A stretch of 64,000 nt of DNA from Plantactinospora soyae. GTDB taxonomy: Bacteria > Actinomycetota > Actinomycetes > Mycobacteriales > Micromonosporaceae. The DNA lies in assembly GCF_014874095.1 (NCBI RefSeq), contig NZ_JADBEB010000001.1:9651931-9715930 (forward strand). The letters are read 5' to 3'. The notes below the pieces were generated by a model. The model was not told where the DNA came from, did no database searches, and saw nothing but the letters and a program-made list of their open reading frames with translations. The translations under genes and the position numbers were made by a program. Positions 42,772-51,860 of the stretch are shown here, piece by piece. Every line of letters starts with the position of its first letter. Within the stretch, counting starts at the first letter, position 1.

Positions 42772-42801
42772 AGCGTACGCCATGTCGGGGCCGGCACCCA
42801 A
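42772..42801 (-). promoter_or_regulatory. Candidate promoter of rplU-rpmA
   Basis: On the minus strand TTGGGT (42801-42796), an 18-nt spacer and TACGCT (42777-42772) lie upstream of rplU. The expected transcript has a 5' leader of about 100 nt, long enough for autoregulation by L21. Confidence 0.5.
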
Positions 42802-42830
42802 ACCGGGTCCCCGGCACCGCAGGCGTCCCG

Positions 42831-43364
42831 TCAGGTCCCGCAGAGCTGGTCGAGTCGCTGCTGCAACTGGTCGAGCTTGTTCTCGTCGACGGAGTCGACG
42901 CTGGCCTTCATCGTGCTCACCTCGGTGGCGATCTCGGCCAGTACGGCCTTGAGCCGCGCGTCGGTGGCCTTGCCGGACTGCTCCTGCATCGCCGTACCCC
43001 AGGTGCGCAGCGCCGCCTCCGCCTTGCGCTGGGCGGCCTGGGCACCCGCGGTGTCGTTGGCGCCGGCGGCCTGCAACGACTTGCCCAGCTCGGCCACGAA
43101 GGTCTGCACCGAGGTGGTGCTCGCCTTGGTGGCGGCCTCGCAGACCTCCTTGCCGTTGCCCCCGGCCGGGCCGGTGTCCGTGCCGGGTGACCCGGTCGGG
43201 CCCGGCGCGGTGCTCCCGGGCGAGGGGGCGCCCGAGGACGGCACGCCGCCCGACGGTCCGGTACCCGACGAACCAGGACCGGCGACGCGGTCCCGCTCCC
43301 CCGAGCAGCCGGCGGCCACGAACAGCACGGTGATGGCGGCGGCGGTCACCAGCAGGCGTCGCAT
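42831..43364 (-). CDS. Putative lipoprotein
   Basis: A 177-residue protein. The N-terminus [22 protein letters not shown] is a lipoprotein signal with the lipobox VAAGC (Cys20). A Ser/Pro/Gly linker (25-65) follows, then a helical domain (about 70-177) rich in Ala, Glu, Lys and Gln that looks coiled-coil-like. It should be anchored on the outer face of the membrane. No function is known. It is between the rne terminator and the rplU promoter, probably with its own promoter. Confidence 0.82.
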   Translation of the reverse strand: MRRLLVTAAAITVLFVAAGCSGERDRVAGPGSSGTGPSGGVPSSGAPSPGSTAPGPTGSPGTDTGPAGGNGKEVCEAATKASTTSVQTFVAELGKSLQAAGANDTAGAQAAQRKAEAALRTWGTAMQEQSGKATDARLKAVLAEIATEVSTMKASVDSVDENKLDQLQQRLDQLCGT

Positions 43365-43483
43365 GTTCTTCTCCTCCGGGGGGTACGGCCGATCCTCCGC
43401 GCGATCGACCGGTACGGGTGGCGGCCGATCGATGATCGCGAAGGAGTGACCAGCCTAGCCAGGTCCCCCGCCATCATCGCAGC

Positions 43484-43522
43484 AGGTGCCGGAGAGCGCT
43501 CGTTACGCGTTCTCCGGCACCT
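43484..43522 (-). terminator. Terminator of the RNase E/G gene
   Basis: AGGTGCCGGAGA (43484-43495) pairs perfectly with TCTCCGGCACCT (43511-43522) over a 15-nt loop, 39-78 nt past the RNase stop on the minus strand. Confidence 0.75.
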
Positions 43523-43561
43523 GGCCGAGCAGGGGTCCACCCGTGGGGCGGATCCGTCGCC

Positions 43562-46500
43562 TCAGGGGCGGGTACGCCGTCGCGTGCCGCCGCGCCGGGC
43601 CCGGCGCCGACCGCCGCCGGTCTCCGTCGTGTCGGTCTCCGCGTCCAGGTCCCCGGTGTCCTCGATGCCATCGGGATCGCCCGCGCCGGCCAACCGCATC
43701 GGCTCGCCCGGTTCCGTCTCGGTGGCGTCGTCGTTCCCGGGGATGTCCGCCTCGTACCGGGACAGGTCGTAGCCCATGGTGTCGTCGAGGTCGGTGGCCT
43801 CGACCACGACCCGCTCCGGTGCGGCGGCCTTCCGGCCGCGTCGCCGGGTGCCGACGGCCGGCGCCTCCGACGTCGGCGCCGACGCCCCGGTGCTGACACT
43901 GGAGGTGGCGGTGGAGGTGGCCGAGGCGACCGCCTTGACCTTGTCCACCGCGGCCGGCCGGGACTTCTCCGACACCGGCTCGGTGTGGATGATCACGCCG
44001 CGACCCTTGCAGCAGTCGCAGGTCTCGCTGAACGCCTCCAGCAGCCCGGCGCCGATCCGCTTGCGGGTCATCTGGACCAGTCCGAGGGAAGTGATCTCGG
44101 TCACCTGGTGCTTGGTCCGGTCCCGGCCGAGGCATTCGGTGAGCCGGCGCAGCACCAGGTCACGGTTCGACTCCAACACCATGTCGATGAAGTCGATCAC
44201 GACGATGCCGCCCAGGTCGCGCAACCGGAGCTGACGGACGATCTCCTCGGCCGCCTCCAGGTTGTTCCGGGTGACCGTCTCCTCCAGGTTGCCGCCGGCA
44301 CCGGTGTACTTGCCGGTGTTCACGTCGACGACCGTCATCGCCTCGGTACGGTCGATCACCAGGTGACCGCCGGAGGGCAGGAAGACCTTCCGGTCCAGGC
44401 CCTTGAGGATCTGCTCGTCGATCCGCCGCTCGGCGAAGACGTCCCCGGTGCCGGTGTGCCGGCGCAGCCGGGGCACCAGGTCCGGCGAGACGTGCGACAG
44501 GTACGACTCGACCATGTCGTACGACTCGTCGCCCTGCACCACCAGCTCGCGGAAGTCCTCGTTGAACAGGTCCCGGACGACCCGGATGACCAGGTCCGGC
44601 TCCTCGTAGAGGAGCACCGGAGCCCCGCCCTCGGCGGACTTGGCCTGGATGTCCTCCCACTGCGCCTGCAACCGCTTGACGTCGCGGGCCAACTCGTCCT
44701 CGCTCGCGCCCTCGGCGGCGGTCCGGACGATCACGCCGGCACCGTCGGGTACCAGCTTCTTGAGGATGTCCCGCAGCCGCTTGCGCTCGGTGTCGGGCAG
44801 CTTCCGGCTGATGCCGGAGGCGTTGCCGTTCGGCACGTAGACCAGGTGCCGGCCGGAGAGCGCGATGTGGCTGGTCAGCCGGGCGCCCTTGTGCCCGATC
44901 GGGTCCTTGGTGACCTGCACCAGCACCGAGTCGCCGGAGCGCAGCGCGTGCTCGATCGACCGGGCCCGCCCCTCCAGCCCGGTGGTGTCCCAGTTGACCT
45001 CACCGGCGTAGAGCACCGCGTTGCGACCGCGCCCGACGTCGACGAAGGCCGCCTCCATGCTGGGCAGCACGTTCTGCACCTTGCCCAGGTAGACGTTGCC
45101 GGCCATCGTGCCGGCCGACGCGCGGGTGACGTAGTGCTCGACGAGCACCCCGTCCTCCAGGACGGCGATCTGGGTCCGGTCGCCGCGCTGACGTACCGCC
45201 ATCACCCGGTCGACGGCCTCGCGGCGGGCCAGGAACTCGGACTCGCTCAGGATCGGCGGCCGGGTACGCCGCTGTTCCCGACCGTCGCGGCGGCGCTGGC
45301 GCTTGGCCTCCAGCCGGGTCGAGCCGGAGACGCCCTGTACCTCGTCGACGGTCTTACGCGGCTCACGGATCTTGATCACGGTGTGTACGCCGTCGTCGGC
45401 CGTACCGTCGGTGTCCCCGGCGCCCTTGCGGCGGCGCCGGCGGCGGCGTCGGGTCACCCCGTCACCGGCCTCCGCGTCGTCGTCCTCGTCCTCCTCCGCC
45501 TCGGCCTCAGCCTCGGTTTCGGTCGCCGCTTCCTCGTCCTCGGCGTCGTCGATGTCGTCCGCGGTGCCCTTGCCCCGGCCCCGACCCCGACGACCCCGGC
45601 GGCGTCGGCGTCGGGCCGCCGCCGTCTCGTCGTCCTCGTCCAGGTCGGCGGCGTCCAGGGCCTCTTCGTCGGTGGTGACCTCGGCCTCGGCTTCGGCCTC
45701 GAGTTCGACCGCCGCCTGCTCGGTGGTCCGGCGCCCACGACGGCGCCGCCGGAGCGTTTCGGCGGGCTCGCCGGTCTCCGCCTCGACCTCGACCTCGACG
45801 GGCCGGACGACCGCGACCGGCTCGACCGGCGAACCGGCCCGGCTCGGCGGGGTCTCCGGCTCCGGCGCCATGAACAGCACGGTGGGCGCGGAGAGCGCGG
45901 CCCGCCGACGGCGGCCGCGCGGGGCCTCCTCGGGTACGTCGGCCGGTTCCAGCACGCTCGCGCTGCCGTCGCCGCCGGAAAGCTGGGTGTCCGACTGACC
46001 GCCGGCTGCCGGCTCGGTGGCGGCCGGTGCACCGACGGTCGATCCGGTCGTCGGGCCGCCGGTCAGCGTGGGGGTGCCGGTCGGCTCGGAGCCGCCGCCG
46101 GTACGGATGCCGGCCGGCTCACCGGCGACCGTCGCGCCACCGGTCGTCTCGGCCGGTGCACCTGCCAGTTCGGCCGGCTCGGCCGGCGGCGGGGCCGCCT
46201 TCTTCCGCCGCGTGCGGGTCACCTTGACCGGCGGTACGGCCTCGGCGGCCGGAGCCCCCGGTTCGGTACCTTCGGTCGGCCCGGCGGTCGTACCGGCGTC
46301 GCCGATTGGCGCAGCTTCTGCCGGCGAAAGACCGGTTTCGTCCTTCTTGTCAGCCGTGGTGGCCTTGCGCCGTCGACGCGTCGTCTTCGGCGCGGGCTCG
46401 GTGTCACCGGCCACCGGGGCCAGCACCTCCGGGTCGGCCGCCTCCCCGCTACCCGACCGGGCCGTACTGGGCGCCTCGATCGGCGCGCCGGTAGGCGTCG

Positions 46501-46633
46501 GTTCACTCGCCGCCGACGTACGGCGACGCGTGGTACGGACACGCCGCACGGGCGCCTCGGTACCGGTGTTCTCGGCGGCGTCGGCCGGCTGTGCGCCGGT
46601 CCGTTCCCCGCCCTCTGGCTCGTTCTCGAGCAT
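43562..46633 (-). CDS. rne: Ribonuclease E/G family protein with long disordered N-terminus
   Basis: A 1023-residue RNase. The first ~460 residues are low-complexity: Ala/Pro/Thr/Glu-rich, then alternating acidic and RRRRRGRRGRGRGK tracts. The catalytic part begins near 470 with DRVMAVRQRGDRTQIAVLEDG and an S1 domain. The DNase I-like site has Asp in DVNTGK (near 768) and DFIDM (near 809), and the Zn-link CDCCKGRG is near 873. It cleaves single-stranded AU-rich RNA for mRNA decay and rRNA maturation. Placing the disordered arm before the catalytic domain is the actinobacterial layout, unlike E. coli. The ATG at 46633 has GGAG 7 nt upstream. It precedes rplU as in related genomes. Confidence 0.95.
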   Translation of the reverse strand: MLENEPEGGERTGAQPADAAENTGTEAPVRRVRTTRRRTSAASEPTPTGAPIEAPSTARSGSGEAADPEVLAPVAGDTEPAPKTTRRRRKATTADKKDETGLSPAEAAPIGDAGTTAGPTEGTEPGAPAAEAVPPVKVTRTRRKKAAPPPAEPAELAGAPAETTGGATVAGEPAGIRTGGGSEPTGTPTLTGGPTTGSTVGAPAATEPAAGGQSDTQLSGGDGSASVLEPADVPEEAPRGRRRRAALSAPTVLFMAPEPETPPSRAGSPVEPVAVVRPVEVEVEAETGEPAETLRRRRRGRRTTEQAAVELEAEAEAEVTTDEEALDAADLDEDDETAAARRRRRRGRRGRGRGKGTADDIDDAEDEEAATETEAEAEAEEDEDDDAEAGDGVTRRRRRRRRKGAGDTDGTADDGVHTVIKIREPRKTVDEVQGVSGSTRLEAKRQRRRDGREQRRTRPPILSESEFLARREAVDRVMAVRQRGDRTQIAVLEDGVLVEHYVTRASAGTMAGNVYLGKVQNVLPSMEAAFVDVGRGRNAVLYAGEVNWDTTGLEGRARSIEHALRSGDSVLVQVTKDPIGHKGARLTSHIALSGRHLVYVPNGNASGISRKLPDTERKRLRDILKKLVPDGAGVIVRTAAEGASEDELARDVKRLQAQWEDIQAKSAEGGAPVLLYEEPDLVIRVVRDLFNEDFRELVVQGDESYDMVESYLSHVSPDLVPRLRRHTGTGDVFAERRIDEQILKGLDRKVFLPSGGHLVIDRTEAMTVVDVNTGKYTGAGGNLEETVTRNNLEAAEEIVRQLRLRDLGGIVVIDFIDMVLESNRDLVLRRLTECLGRDRTKHQVTEITSLGLVQMTRKRIGAGLLEAFSETCDCCKGRGVIIHTEPVSEKSRPAAVDKVKAVASATSTATSSVSTGASAPTSEAPAVGTRRRGRKAAAPERVVVEATDLDDTMGYDLSRYEADIPGNDDATETEPGEPMRLAGAGDPDGIEDTGDLDAETDTTETGGGRRRARRGGTRRRTRP

Positions 46634-46768
46634 GGACGTTCTCCAGTTCTGGCTTCCCCGGGCGCGGGTGAGCGCTGCCACGCAGGGTTGCCGCAAAGTA
46701 TTTCCGGTGACGCGTCAAGGTGACCGGGTCGCCGAAGTCTGCCTACCTGCCGCCGGCCGGATTTCCGG

Positions 46769-47545
46769 CTAGCGTTCGCCGATGGCTGCCCCGTCGCGGT
46801 CCGCCTCCAACGGATCCACGATCTCCCCCTGCGCGGTCAGCGTGCCCTGCGCCAGCCGGGTCGCCCTCGGCGGCACCGGCGGCTCCAGGTCGGCCACCAC
46901 GCGGAGGCCAGAAAGGACGTCATCGGGTCGTACGGACGGGGTGACCTGCCGGACGACCATTTCGAGTATCGCACACGGTACGCCCGCGACCTCGGAAGGT
47001 GCCCCGGTCCTCTCGATCACATCGATACCGTTCACGGCCGCACGCGCGTCGAAGACGCGTCGGCCCTGCTTGGTCATCCGTTCGACCATCACCTCGGGAG
47101 CGGTCAGAAAGGCCGACACGGCGTTGCGTAGGACATCGGACTCGATACCGGGCAGTTCGATCCGCCACCGCGAGGCGTCGATCCGGTCCGCCAGGCTTCC
47201 GCCCGCCGCGACGACGGCGTCGAGGACGTCGAGCCCCGGTGACAGCGCGGAGTCCAGCGCCGCGCAGAGGTCCGCCGGCTCGACCGGCGCCTGGAGCCCT
47301 ATCTCCAGGTACTCGGCCTCGCTGGCGACCCCGGTGGGCGCCGCGCTGGCATAGGAGATCTTGGGATGCGGGGTGAAGCCCTGGGAGAACGCCACCGGTA
47401 CGCCGGCCCGCCGCAACGCGCGCTCGAAGGCACGGGCGAAGTCACGGTGCGAGGTGAACCGCAACGGTCCGCGCTTGGCGTACCTGATCCGGATCCGCTG
47501 TACGACCGGCGCCTGGCCGCCCTCCGGCTGTGGTTTCCTGCTGAT
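46769..47545 (-). CDS. DUF2344 (TIGR03936) protein with probable ATC start codon
   Basis: A 258-residue protein. VQRIRIRYAKRGPLRFTSHRDFARAFERALRR and SQGFTPHPKISYASAAPTG are signatures of DUF2344, the partner domain of TIGR03960 radical SAM proteins. The function is unknown; a role in RNA modification is suspected for the pair. Between the end of the radical SAM gene (47620) and the conserved region no in-frame ATG, GTG or TTG exists. ATC at 47545 (ISRKPQPEGG) lies exactly 7 nt after GAGGAG and aligns with where a start is expected. A frameshift from ATG 47573 would be the alternative. Confidence 0.88.
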   Translation of the reverse strand: MSRKPQPEGGQAPVVQRIRIRYAKRGPLRFTSHRDFARAFERALRRAGVPVAFSQGFTPHPKISYASAAPTGVASEAEYLEIGLQAPVEPADLCAALDSALSPGLDVLDAVVAAGGSLADRIDASRWRIELPGIESDVLRNAVSAFLTAPEVMVERMTKQGRRVFDARAAVNGIDVIERTGAPSEVAGVPCAILEMVVRQVTPSVRPDDVLSGLRVVADLEPPVPPRATRLAQGTLTAQGEIVDPLEADRDGAAIGER

Positions 47546-47619
47546 CGTGCTGCTCCTCGGTGGGAGGGGGCATGGTGCACCCCGGTGGAAGTCTGCGCCG
47601 GAGTCGTCCCGGACGCGGA

Positions 47620-49620
47620 TCAGTGCGGATGTACGTGCCCGGCGTCGGCCGGCATCCGCAGGCCGGCGTTGACCGGGGTCAGTGGCAGGAGTTTCTTGCC
47701 GGTCGGCCCGATCTGGATCTCGGTGTCCATGGACGGGCACACGCCGCAGTCGAAGCACGGCGTCCACCGGCAGTCGTCCTGCTCGAACTCCGACGTCGAG
47801 TCCTGCCAGTCCTGCCAGAGCCAGTCCTTGTCCAGGCCGGAGTCGAGGTGGTCCCAGGGCAGCACCTCGGCCTGCTCCCGCTCCCGGACGGTGTACCAGT
47901 CGAGATCCACCCCGAACGTCGGCAGCACCTCGGTCGCCGCGTCGATCCAACGCTGGTAGGAGAAGTGTTCGCTCCAGCCGTCGAACCGGCCACCGTTCTC
48001 CCATACCCGCCGGATGACGGCGCCGATCCGGCGGTCACCCCGGCTCAGCAGTCCCTCGATCAGCGACGGCTCGCCATCGTGGTACCGGAAGCCGATCGCC
48101 CGGCCGAGCGACCGGTCGGAGTTGATCGCCTGCTTGAGCAGCCGGAGCCGGTTGTCGATCACCTCGGGCCGTTCCATCCGGGCCCACTGGAACGGGGTGT
48201 GCGGCTTGGGTACGAACCCGCCGATCGAGACCGTGCAGCGGATGTCCTTGGAGCCGGTGGCCGCCCGACCTGCCTTGATCACCTCGTGCGCGAGCCGGGC
48301 GATCTGCAGGACGTCCTCGTCCTCCTCGGTCGGCAGCCCGCACATGAAGTAGAGCTTCACCTGCCGCCACCCGTTGGTGTACGCGGTGACCACGGTGCGG
48401 ATCAGGTCCTCCTCCGTCACCATTTTGTTGATCACCTTGCGGATCCGCTCCGAGCCGCCCTCGGGAGCGAAGGTGAGCCCGGTCCGCCGGCCGTTGCGGG
48501 ACAGCTCCTGGGCCAGCTCGATGTTGAACGCGTCGACCCGGGTCGACGGCAGCGAGAGCGAGACGTTGGTCCCCTCGTACTGCTGGGCCAGGCCGGAGCA
48601 CATGTCGCCGATCTCCGAGTGGTCCGCCGACGACAGCGACAGCAGGCCCACCTCGTGGAAGCCGGAGTACTCCAGCCCCTGCTTCACCATCTGTCCCACG
48701 GTGGTGATCGAGCGCTCCCGTACCGGCCGGGTGATCATTCCCGCCTGGCAGAACCGGCAGCCCCGGGTACAACCCCGGAAGATCTCCACGGCGTACCGCT
48801 CGTGCACCGTCTCGGCCAGCGGCACGATCGGCTTCTTCGGGTACGGCCAGGCGTCCAGGTCCATCGTCGTCCGCTTGTGCACCCGGAACGGCACGTCCGC
48901 CCGGTTCGGCACCACTCGCTGGATCCGGCCGTCGGGCAGGTAGTCGACGTCGTAGAACCGGGGCACGTAGACGCTCTCGGTACGGGCCAGCCGCAGCAGC
49001 AGCTCGTCCCGGCCACCGGGGCTGCCCTCGGCCTTCCAGGCCCGGACGATCTCGGTGATCTCGAGTACGGCCTCCTCGCCGTCACCGAGCACCGCCGCGT
49101 CGACGAAGTCGGCGATCGGCTCGGGGTTGAACGCGGCATGCCCACCGGCCACGATCACCGGGTCCGCGTCGGTACGGTCGGCGGCCAGCAGGGGAATGCC
49201 GGCCAGGTCGATCGCGGTCAGCAGGTTGGTGTAGCCCAGTTCGGTGGCGAACGAGATCCCGAACAGGTCGAACGCGCCGACCGGCCGGTGTGCCTCGACG
49301 GTGAACTGCGGCACACCTTCGGCACGCATCAGCGCCTCGAGGTCCGGCCAGACCGCGTACGTCCGTTCGGCCAGTACGTCCGGCAGCTCGTTGAGCACCT
49401 CGTACAGGATCTGTACGCCCTGGTTGGGCAGACCCACCTCGTACGCGTCCGGATACATCAGTGCCCAACGGACAACCGCCGAGTCCCAGTCCTTCACCAC
49501 CGCGCCCAGCTCGCCACCGACGTACTGGATCGGCTTGCTCACCTGGGGCAGCAGCGGCTCGAGCTGCGGCCAGACGGTCATCGCCGCTGACCTGCTCGCG
49601 GCGGTCGACGCGGCGCTCAT
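47620..49620 (-). CDS. TIGR03960 family B12-binding radical SAM protein
   Basis: A 666-residue protein. The N-terminal cobalamin-binding-like domain (about 80-200) has YPDAYEVGLPNQGVQILY. The radical SAM core has the cluster motif CTRGCRFCQ near residue 285 and SLSSADHSEIGDM. The C-terminal part ends with four Cys in FDCGVC/DDCRWTPC. The family is common in actinobacteria and Firmicutes and always next to or fused with DUF2344. The reaction is unknown. ATG 49620 has AGGAGG 5 nt upstream. The upstream frame runs antisense through the Pro-rich gene and is not real. Confidence 0.93.
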   Translation of the reverse strand: MSAASTAASRSAAMTVWPQLEPLLPQVSKPIQYVGGELGAVVKDWDSAVVRWALMYPDAYEVGLPNQGVQILYEVLNELPDVLAERTYAVWPDLEALMRAEGVPQFTVEAHRPVGAFDLFGISFATELGYTNLLTAIDLAGIPLLAADRTDADPVIVAGGHAAFNPEPIADFVDAAVLGDGEEAVLEITEIVRAWKAEGSPGGRDELLLRLARTESVYVPRFYDVDYLPDGRIQRVVPNRADVPFRVHKRTTMDLDAWPYPKKPIVPLAETVHERYAVEIFRGCTRGCRFCQAGMITRPVRERSITTVGQMVKQGLEYSGFHEVGLLSLSSADHSEIGDMCSGLAQQYEGTNVSLSLPSTRVDAFNIELAQELSRNGRRTGLTFAPEGGSERIRKVINKMVTEEDLIRTVVTAYTNGWRQVKLYFMCGLPTEEDEDVLQIARLAHEVIKAGRAATGSKDIRCTVSIGGFVPKPHTPFQWARMERPEVIDNRLRLLKQAINSDRSLGRAIGFRYHDGEPSLIEGLLSRGDRRIGAVIRRVWENGGRFDGWSEHFSYQRWIDAATEVLPTFGVDLDWYTVREREQAEVLPWDHLDSGLDKDWLWQDWQDSTSEFEQDDCRWTPCFDCGVCPSMDTEIQIGPTGKKLLPLTPVNAGLRMPADAGHVHPH

Positions 49621-49837
49621 GAAACCTCCTGGGGAACATCTGGCTGGACTATCCGACCAACGATTCAGGGTACGCGTTGCCGGACCGGCCCGATCGGAGA
49701 GGAAGCCATCACTACGGGTCACGCACTCCGTACGTCTGGTCACTGCCTCGGGGGCGACACCCGGCGCGGTCCCGCGTCGTCCGGAATGTTGGTCCGGCGG
49801 TACTAACCTCGAACGCGCGCGAGAGGAGACCTGAACA

Positions 49838-51664
49838 ATGCCGCAGCCGCAGCCGGACGCGACCGAACCGGCGGGCCGAGCCGCTCCATCCGAGTCGCCA
49901 CCATCGGTCGATGATTCGACGACCGGGGTCGACAGCGATCGGGAAAGTCGGGCAGACCGGTCGGACCGGTCGCCCGTCGACATCCCCGCTGACTCGGACG
50001 GGTCCGCCGAGCACACCCGCGTCGATCGGCGCCCCGACTCCGACGCCGCCCGCGTCGAGGAGCCAGCGCCCGCCGACGCCACCCGCGTCGACCAGCCGGA
50101 GAAGGCCAACGCCTCCCCCGACGCCACCTGGGCCGACCAGCCAGCCGGAGCCGAGCCGTCCCCCGACGCCACGCGCGTCGACCAGCCGGAGAAGGCCGAC
50201 GCCACCCGGGTCGACCAGCCGGAGAAGGCCGACGCCACCCGGGTCGACCGGCCGGAGAAGGTCGACGCGGCTCCCGACGCCACCCGCGTCGACCGGCCGG
50301 CCGAGGGCGGCGCCGAACCGGCCGGGGGAAGGTCGGCGGCACCCGAGGAGGAGGCGGCACCGGCGGCCGGCAGTGCCGGGGCGAGCGCGCAGGTGGACGA
50401 GGACGAGCCGACCCCCACCCGGGTGGCCGTGCCACGCTGGACCGGTTCGGCGGCCGTACCTCCGCCCCGGCCCCGGCCCCGCAAGCGCCGCTGGTTCGGC
50501 GCCGGTGCCGAACCAGACCCGGCCGATCCGGCGGCGCCCGGCCGGGGTGCGGCCGACGCGGCGCCCCGACCCGGTCCGACCGCTCCGGCGACGCCACGGC
50601 CCGATCCGACCCTCCGGATGTCGCCGGTCGAGCCGGACGACGCCGAGATCCCCACTCCGGTCGACCCCTGGGCGGGTGCCGCCGACGACCCCTGGACGAT
50701 GCCCCAGCCGTACTCGCCGGCCGGCCCTTCGGCGGCCTCGAGCCCGGCACCGGTCGGATACGACGCCCCCGTCAGCCCTCCGCCGGCCCGACAATTGCCG
50801 GTGACCCGGCGTTTTCCCGCGCCGACCGGACCACCACCGCCAGCACCGCCACCCACGGCGCGACCGGTGCCGTCCCCGCCGGCACAGTCGGCCCGACCGC
50901 CGGCACGGTCGCCGGCACGTACGGCGCCCGCACCGCCACCGCCGGCACAGAAGGCCGTACCGGTGCGGAAGGCTCCGCCACCACCACCACCGCCGGTGGC
51001 GCCACCCCGGCCACCCCGTCAGCGACGCGGGCGTCCGGACAGCCCGGCGCAGAAGCCACCGCGTGGCTACCCTCCGCCCCCGGCACGGCGCCGCCGCCGC
51101 TGGCCCCGGTTCATGTTCATGCTGACCCTGCTCAGCATCGCCTGCTGTTGCGGCGTACCGGCGTACTACGTGAAGCCGATCTGGGACCAGTACCCGGCGG
51201 CCCCGGCCGACCCGCTGCCCCCGGAGGTACGGGACCTGCGCCTGCTCGACAACCGGGACGGCAAACGCGCCGCCGAGCAGTTGAAGCAGGAGGTGCAGGC
51301 GCGGAACGTGCTCGGTGGTGAACCGTTCGCCGCCGTCTACCGCGACGGGGCCGGCAAGCGGGTCGTCATCTTTGGCAGCACCGGGTTCCGGCTCAGCCCC
51401 GAGTCGGACGTGCAGGAGGAGTTCACCCGGCTCCAGGAGGAGTACGGGATCACCACCGTCGAGTCGATCCAGGACGGCGTCGTACGGGGCGAGTACCGCA
51501 GTTGCGGCGTCGGTAAGGCCGACGGGGACACGGTCGTCGTCTGCGCCTGGGCCGACCACGGCAGCCTCGCCACCGCGCTGTTCACCAGGCTGTCCATAGC
51601 GGACAGCTCCGACCTGCTCACCACGCTGCGTACCGAGATGGTGCAGCGCACACCCGTCGTGTAG
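49838..51664 (+). CDS. Anchored Pro/Asp-rich protein with C-terminal WADHGS domain
   Basis: A 608-residue protein with no named family. Residues 1-420 are disordered: repeats of DATRVDQPEKA (about 80-150), then Pro-rich tracts (PPPPAPPPTARPVPSPP). A membrane helix (FMFMLTLLSIACCCGVPAYYV) lies near 425-448. The 160-residue C-terminal domain has GKRVVIFGSTGFRLSPESDV, a pair of Cys (YRSCGVG, VVVCAWADHGS) and a final helix. The same domain recurs in the gene at 63185. The long tail should be cytoplasmic and the domain outside. It is divergent from the radical SAM gene. Confidence 0.8.
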   Translation: MPQPQPDATEPAGRAAPSESPPSVDDSTTGVDSDRESRADRSDRSPVDIPADSDGSAEHTRVDRRPDSDAARVEEPAPADATRVDQPEKANASPDATWADQPAGAEPSPDATRVDQPEKADATRVDQPEKADATRVDRPEKVDAAPDATRVDRPAEGGAEPAGGRSAAPEEEAAPAAGSAGASAQVDEDEPTPTRVAVPRWTGSAAVPPPRPRPRKRRWFGAGAEPDPADPAAPGRGAADAAPRPGPTAPATPRPDPTLRMSPVEPDDAEIPTPVDPWAGAADDPWTMPQPYSPAGPSAASSPAPVGYDAPVSPPPARQLPVTRRFPAPTGPPPPAPPPTARPVPSPPAQSARPPARSPARTAPAPPPPAQKAVPVRKAPPPPPPPVAPPRPPRQRRGRPDSPAQKPPRGYPPPPARRRRRWPRFMFMLTLLSIACCCGVPAYYVKPIWDQYPAAPADPLPPEVRDLRLLDNRDGKRAAEQLKQEVQARNVLGGEPFAAVYRDGAGKRVVIFGSTGFRLSPESDVQEEFTRLQEEYGITTVESIQDGVVRGEYRSCGVGKADGDTVVVCAWADHGSLATALFTRLSIADSSDLLTTLRTEMVQRTPVV

Positions 51665-51718
51665 TCGCCGCCGCCCGGCGCCGGGTCGCCGACAGTCACC
51701 CACCGGGCGGCAACGGAC

Positions 51719-51821
51719 CGGCGTACGGGCGGACGGGCGGACCGGCGTACGGGCGGACCGGCGTACGGGCGGACCGGCGGACGGACGGACCGGCGGACGG
51801 ACGGACCGGCGGACGGACGGC
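51719..51821. repeat. Compound 16-bp tandem array
   Basis: About three copies of GCGTACGGGCGGACCG (the first with GGACGG in place of GGACCG) pass into three copies of GGACCGGCGGACGGAC. The two units share GGACCGGCG and clearly derive from one another. The array fills the gap between the convergent anchored-protein and acyltransferase genes. Confidence 0.88.
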
Positions 51822-51860
51822 GCGGACGTCTGAGGCGGCCGTCCGGGTGTCTGGCGGCCG

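Noticed and set aside
43985..46723. A 912-codon plus-strand open frame over the RNase E/G gene
   Set aside because: Antisense shadow; the minus-strand protein has all RNase E catalytic motifs.
47299..47580. Alternative frame giving an ATG start (47573) for the DUF2344 protein
   Set aside because: The frame from this ATG is not the one that encodes the conserved domain, so it would need a frameshift; kept only as the alternative explanation.
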